This document shows positions 62,001 through 64,000 of a DNA stretch of 64,000 nt, piece after piece. The DNA comes from an uncultured Pelagibacteraceae bacterium (GTDB lineage Bacteria > Pseudomonadota > Alphaproteobacteria > Pelagibacterales > Pelagibacteraceae), in the NCBI GenBank assembly GCA_902569975.1, contig CACFWD010000002.1:49530-113529 (forward strand), read 5' to 3'. Numbering within the stretch: the stretch's first letter is position 1; the number at the start of each line of letters is the position of its first letter. The notes under the pieces were generated by a model. It worked only from the letters and a program-made list of their open reading frames with translations, made no database searches and had not been told where the DNA came from. The translations under genes and the position numbers were made by a program.

Positions 62001-62116
62001 TTACTTATGGATTAAGTGTATTAGCCAAAGAACAGCTTATATCATCTAAGTACGCTAAAGATGCAATTAAAAAATATAAAATAGATATTAATAAACCAAT
62101 GCCAACAAAATTATAA
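59087..62116 (+). CDS. aceE: Pyruvate dehydrogenase E1 (homodimeric AceE type) with N-terminal lipoyl domain
   Basis: aa 1-78 lipoyl/biotinyl domain (ITIESDKSSVEIPS); then AceE (DPQETNEWLESLTAVIEKDGNQRAHYLI, GDGEMDEPESLGAI, AGRTTLAGEGLQHQDGHSH). Confidence 0.95.
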   Translation: MSEKLFVPDIGDFENVEVIEILVREGEEILKNDPVITIESDKSSVEIPSTISGKIESIKVKVGDKVSKGDLILNILSSDQKSSTSIVIPKDTENLILEAENALKKPQKQISQIEIDKPKIIQTVKDGDLDPQETNEWLESLTAVIEKDGNQRAHYLIKELINKAYTEGANIPYTQNTPYINTIPTNEEKKSNGDQNIERRIRSLIRWNAAAMVVRANKKFPELGGHIGTFASAATLYDVGMNHFWRAKNNKFGGDLIYFQGHSAPGMYARAFLEGRLNEKQLDSFRQEVNPGGLSSYPHPWLMPKFWQFPTVSMGLGPMLAIYQARYMKYLINRGLIRDEGRKVWAFLGDGEMDEPESLGAIGLAAREKLDNLIFVINCNLQRLDGPVRGNGKIIQELEGIFRGAGWNVIKVIWGSYWDSLLANDKTGHLVKTMNETVDGEYQAMKARDGAYVREKFFGKYPETSELVSSLSDKDIWRLNRGGHDPHKVFAAYDKASKSIGSPTVVIAKTIKGYGMGKSGESVNTTHQTKKLGIDDLMYYRDRFDVPLTDQQVKNIEYYKPDQNSPEIKYLKERRLQLGGFIPERTTYAKPIKAPPKNIFDNMKESTGQKEMSTTMALVRMLTNLLRDKNVAPRLVPIIPDEARTFGMEGFFQKIGIYAHEGQKYEPEDSAQLSSYREDKSGQVLEEGINEAGAMSSWIAAGTSYTNHDIEMIPIYLFYSMFGFQRIGDFAWAGADSQSRGFLIGATAGRTTLAGEGLQHQDGHSHLMASTIPNCVSYDPTFHYELAVIFRDGLKRMHEKKENIFFYITTMNENYPHPAMPKDRSCEEGILKGMYKIKEFNKYKKTKIQFLGSGTILREMIAGAEILQKEYQIDSEIWSVTSFNELRKDGLEVERYNLLNPDKEPKKSYVENCLGKTEGPILAASDYMRMNSDQIRPYVNKSFYSLGTDGFGRSDTRKNLRNFFEVDKEHVVTYGLSVLAKEQLISSKYAKDAIKKYKIDINKPMPTKL

Positions 62117-63375
62117 TGTCAGAAATTGAGATAAAAGTACCTAATATCGGAGATTTTAAAGATGTAGAAGTGATTGAGGTTTTAGTTTCTGAGGGCCAAA
62201 CTTTAAAAAAAAATGAACCTTTAATAACAATAGAGAGTGACAAGTCTAGCGTAGAAATTCCTTCAAATTTTGAGGGTAAAATTAAAACTTTAAAAACAAA
62301 GGTGGGAGATAAAGTTTCAGAGGGTGATTTGATCTTAATTTTAGAAAATATTAATGAAGTGAAAGAAAAAGTTGAAAAAAAACCAGAAATAAAAAAAGAG
62401 ATTAAAAAGACACAAGAAATTAAACCAGAGACACAAAAAATATCAACTGATCAAAATAAAATTTTTAATATACCATCTGCAAGTCCAAAGGTTCGAAAAT
62501 TTGCAAGAGAACTTGGGGTAGATATTAATCAAGTTGCAGGCAGTGAACGTAAAGGTAGAGTTATTGAGAGTGATATAAAATTATTTGTAGCTTCAAAATC
62601 TAATAACTTTATCAATAATGAGAATAAATATAATGAAAAGATAAAGCAAGAATACTCTCACTCAGAATTTGGAGAAGTAGAAAAAAAAGATATACCAAGG
62701 GTTAAAAAATTATCATCAAAATACTTGATGAATTCTTGGACAAATATTCCTCATGTAACAAATCATGATGAAGCAGATATCACAGAGTTAGAGGAATTTA
62801 GAACATCGCTTACTGATATATATACTGGTGAAAAAAAAAAAATTACACCTTTAGCTTTTATTGTCAAAGCATTGACTGCTTCATTGAAAAAATTTCCCAA
62901 TTTTAATAGCTCTATCGATGATATTGATGGTGGAAAAATGACTGTTAAAAAATATTATCACATCGGAATAGCTGTAGATACTCCACATGGTTTAATGGTT
63001 CCTAAGCTAAGAAATGCAGACAATAAAAATGTTAATCTTATAAGTTCTGAGCTTAAAAAGCTTAGTGACCAATGTAGAAATCTTAAAATTGATAAAAAAG
63101 AATTATTTGGAGGATCAATGACAATAACAAGTTTAGGTGGAATTGGAGGATCATTTTTCACACCTATTATAAATTTTCCTGAGGTTGCGATATTAGGAAT
63201 TGGAAGATCCGAAAAAAAACAAGTTTTCTTAGATGGAAAATTCGTTACAAGAATTATGTTGCCTTTATCATTGTCTTACGATCATAGAATTATTGATGGA
63301 GCAGAAGCTGCCCGTTTTAACAATGAGTTAAAAGAAAATTTAGGAAAAAACTTTGCTTATAAGTTAGCAGTTTAA
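62116..63375 (+). CDS. aceF: Dihydrolipoamide acetyltransferase E2
   Basis: Lipoyl domain, E3/E1-binding domain (SASPKVRKFARELGVDINQVAGSERKGRV), catalytic SYDHRIIDGAEAARF. Confidence 0.96.
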   Translation: MSEIEIKVPNIGDFKDVEVIEVLVSEGQTLKKNEPLITIESDKSSVEIPSNFEGKIKTLKTKVGDKVSEGDLILILENINEVKEKVEKKPEIKKEIKKTQEIKPETQKISTDQNKIFNIPSASPKVRKFARELGVDINQVAGSERKGRVIESDIKLFVASKSNNFINNENKYNEKIKQEYSHSEFGEVEKKDIPRVKKLSSKYLMNSWTNIPHVTNHDEADITELEEFRTSLTDIYTGEKKKITPLAFIVKALTASLKKFPNFNSSIDDIDGGKMTVKKYYHIGIAVDTPHGLMVPKLRNADNKNVNLISSELKKLSDQCRNLKIDKKELFGGSMTITSLGGIGGSFFTPIINFPEVAILGIGRSEKKQVFLDGKFVTRIMLPLSLSYDHRIIDGAEAARFNNELKENLGKNFAYKLAV

Positions 63376-63383
63376 AGCAGATT

Positions 63384-64000
63384 ATGTCAAAAACAGTCTC
63401 ATTATTAAGTGCATTATTATGTACATTTATTTGGGGAACCACTTTTATTGCCCAGGATACAGGCATGGACAATATAGGCCCTTTCACTTTTAATGCTGTA
63501 AGATTTTTTGTCGGATTTTTGGCAATTATTCCTCTTGTATTTTTATTTGAGGTAAAAAAATTTAAATCTGAGTTAAAATTAGACTTTAAAACATTTGCAA
63601 CGCTATCTTTTTTAATTGGATTATCACTTTTTTTGGGTTCAGCATTACAACAAGTTGCTCTTCTGTATACAGATGTAGCTAACGCAGCATTTTTCACTAT
63701 TTTTTATGTCCCCATGGTCCCAATAATAATTTTTCTATTTAAAAAAAATTCAATACATTGGAGTGTGTGGCCTTCTGTAGGCCTGTGTTTAATTGGTGGT
63801 TATCTACTTACGAATTTTCAAGATGCAATAGTTAAACTTGGCGATGCGTTAGTTGTGTGTGGAGCTTTTTTTTGGAGTACTCACATTATATTTACTGGCA
63901 TTATAGTTAAAAAATATAATCTACCATTACTACTTGGTGCCATCCAAACACTTATTGTTGCTTTTATGTCTTTCATAATTGGTTTAATTTATGAAAATAT
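63384..64000 (+). CDS. DMT superfamily (EamA) transporter, truncated by window end
   Basis: Begins ATGTCAAAAACAGTCTCATTATTAAGTGCATTATTATGTACATTTATTTGGGGAACC (MSKTVSLLSALLCTFIWGTTFIAQD); open to the window end. Confidence 0.85.
   Translation, partial: MSKTVSLLSALLCTFIWGTTFIAQDTGMDNIGPFTFNAVRFFVGFLAIIPLVFLFEVKKFKSELKLDFKTFATLSFLIGLSLFLGSALQQVALLYTDVANAAFFTIFYVPMVPIIIFLFKKNSIHWSVWPSVGLCLIGGYLLTNFQDAIVKLGDALVVCGAFFWSTHIIFTGIIVKKYNLPLLLGAIQTLIVAFMSFIIGLIYEN

Noticed and set aside
63317-63697. 126-aa minus-strand ORF at the window end
   Set aside because: Antisense to the start of an EamA transporter whose MSKTVSLLSALLCTFIWGTTFIAQDTG reading on the plus strand is clearly coding.
1-64000. Phage, transposon, CRISPR or toxin-antitoxin system
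   Set aside because: No integrase, transposase, Cas, repeat-spacer array or recognisable TA pair in the ORF set; the HNH protein at 47499-48068 is a stand-alone conserved family without defence neighbours.

Overview
The window is 64 kb of very AT-rich, densely packed chromosomal DNA. Gene content, gene order and extreme compaction look like a streamlined alphaproteobacterium, most likely SAR11/Pelagibacterales (inference, not tested by search). Nearly all of it is housekeeping: dnaK-grpE, rdgB, rsmI, maeB, murJ, trpS, tsaB-fur-miaB-phoH-ybeY-lnt-metK-nusA-infB-rbfA-rpsO-pnp, fabI-fabB-fabA, dut-coaBC-ubiB-ubiE, mutM-rpsT-dnaA-dnaN, argH-lysA, coq7-dsbB, a Suv3-like helicase-fdxA-carD block and a pyruvate dehydrogenase operon, plus two tRNAs (Leu-CAA, Arg-ACG). 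I see no phage, transposon, CRISPR array or rRNA. The items most worth a second look are: (1) an autonomous transcription unit encoding a 27-aa peptide that is 20/27 Lys+Arg, with its own TTGACA promoter, 5' palindrome and terminator, next to a CarD regulator with a Lys-rich N-terminal extension; (2) an identical 16-bp inverted operator-like element (PerR-box/ICE-like) in front of both a Fur/Irr-family gene and a rubrerythrin operon, which also contains a hidden 32-aa membrane microprotein translationally coupled to an Fe-S oxidoreductase; (3) a promoter-terminator-nusA arrangement implying attenuation control of nusA; (4) a lipoyl domain fused to the N-terminus of pyruvate dehydrogenase E1.
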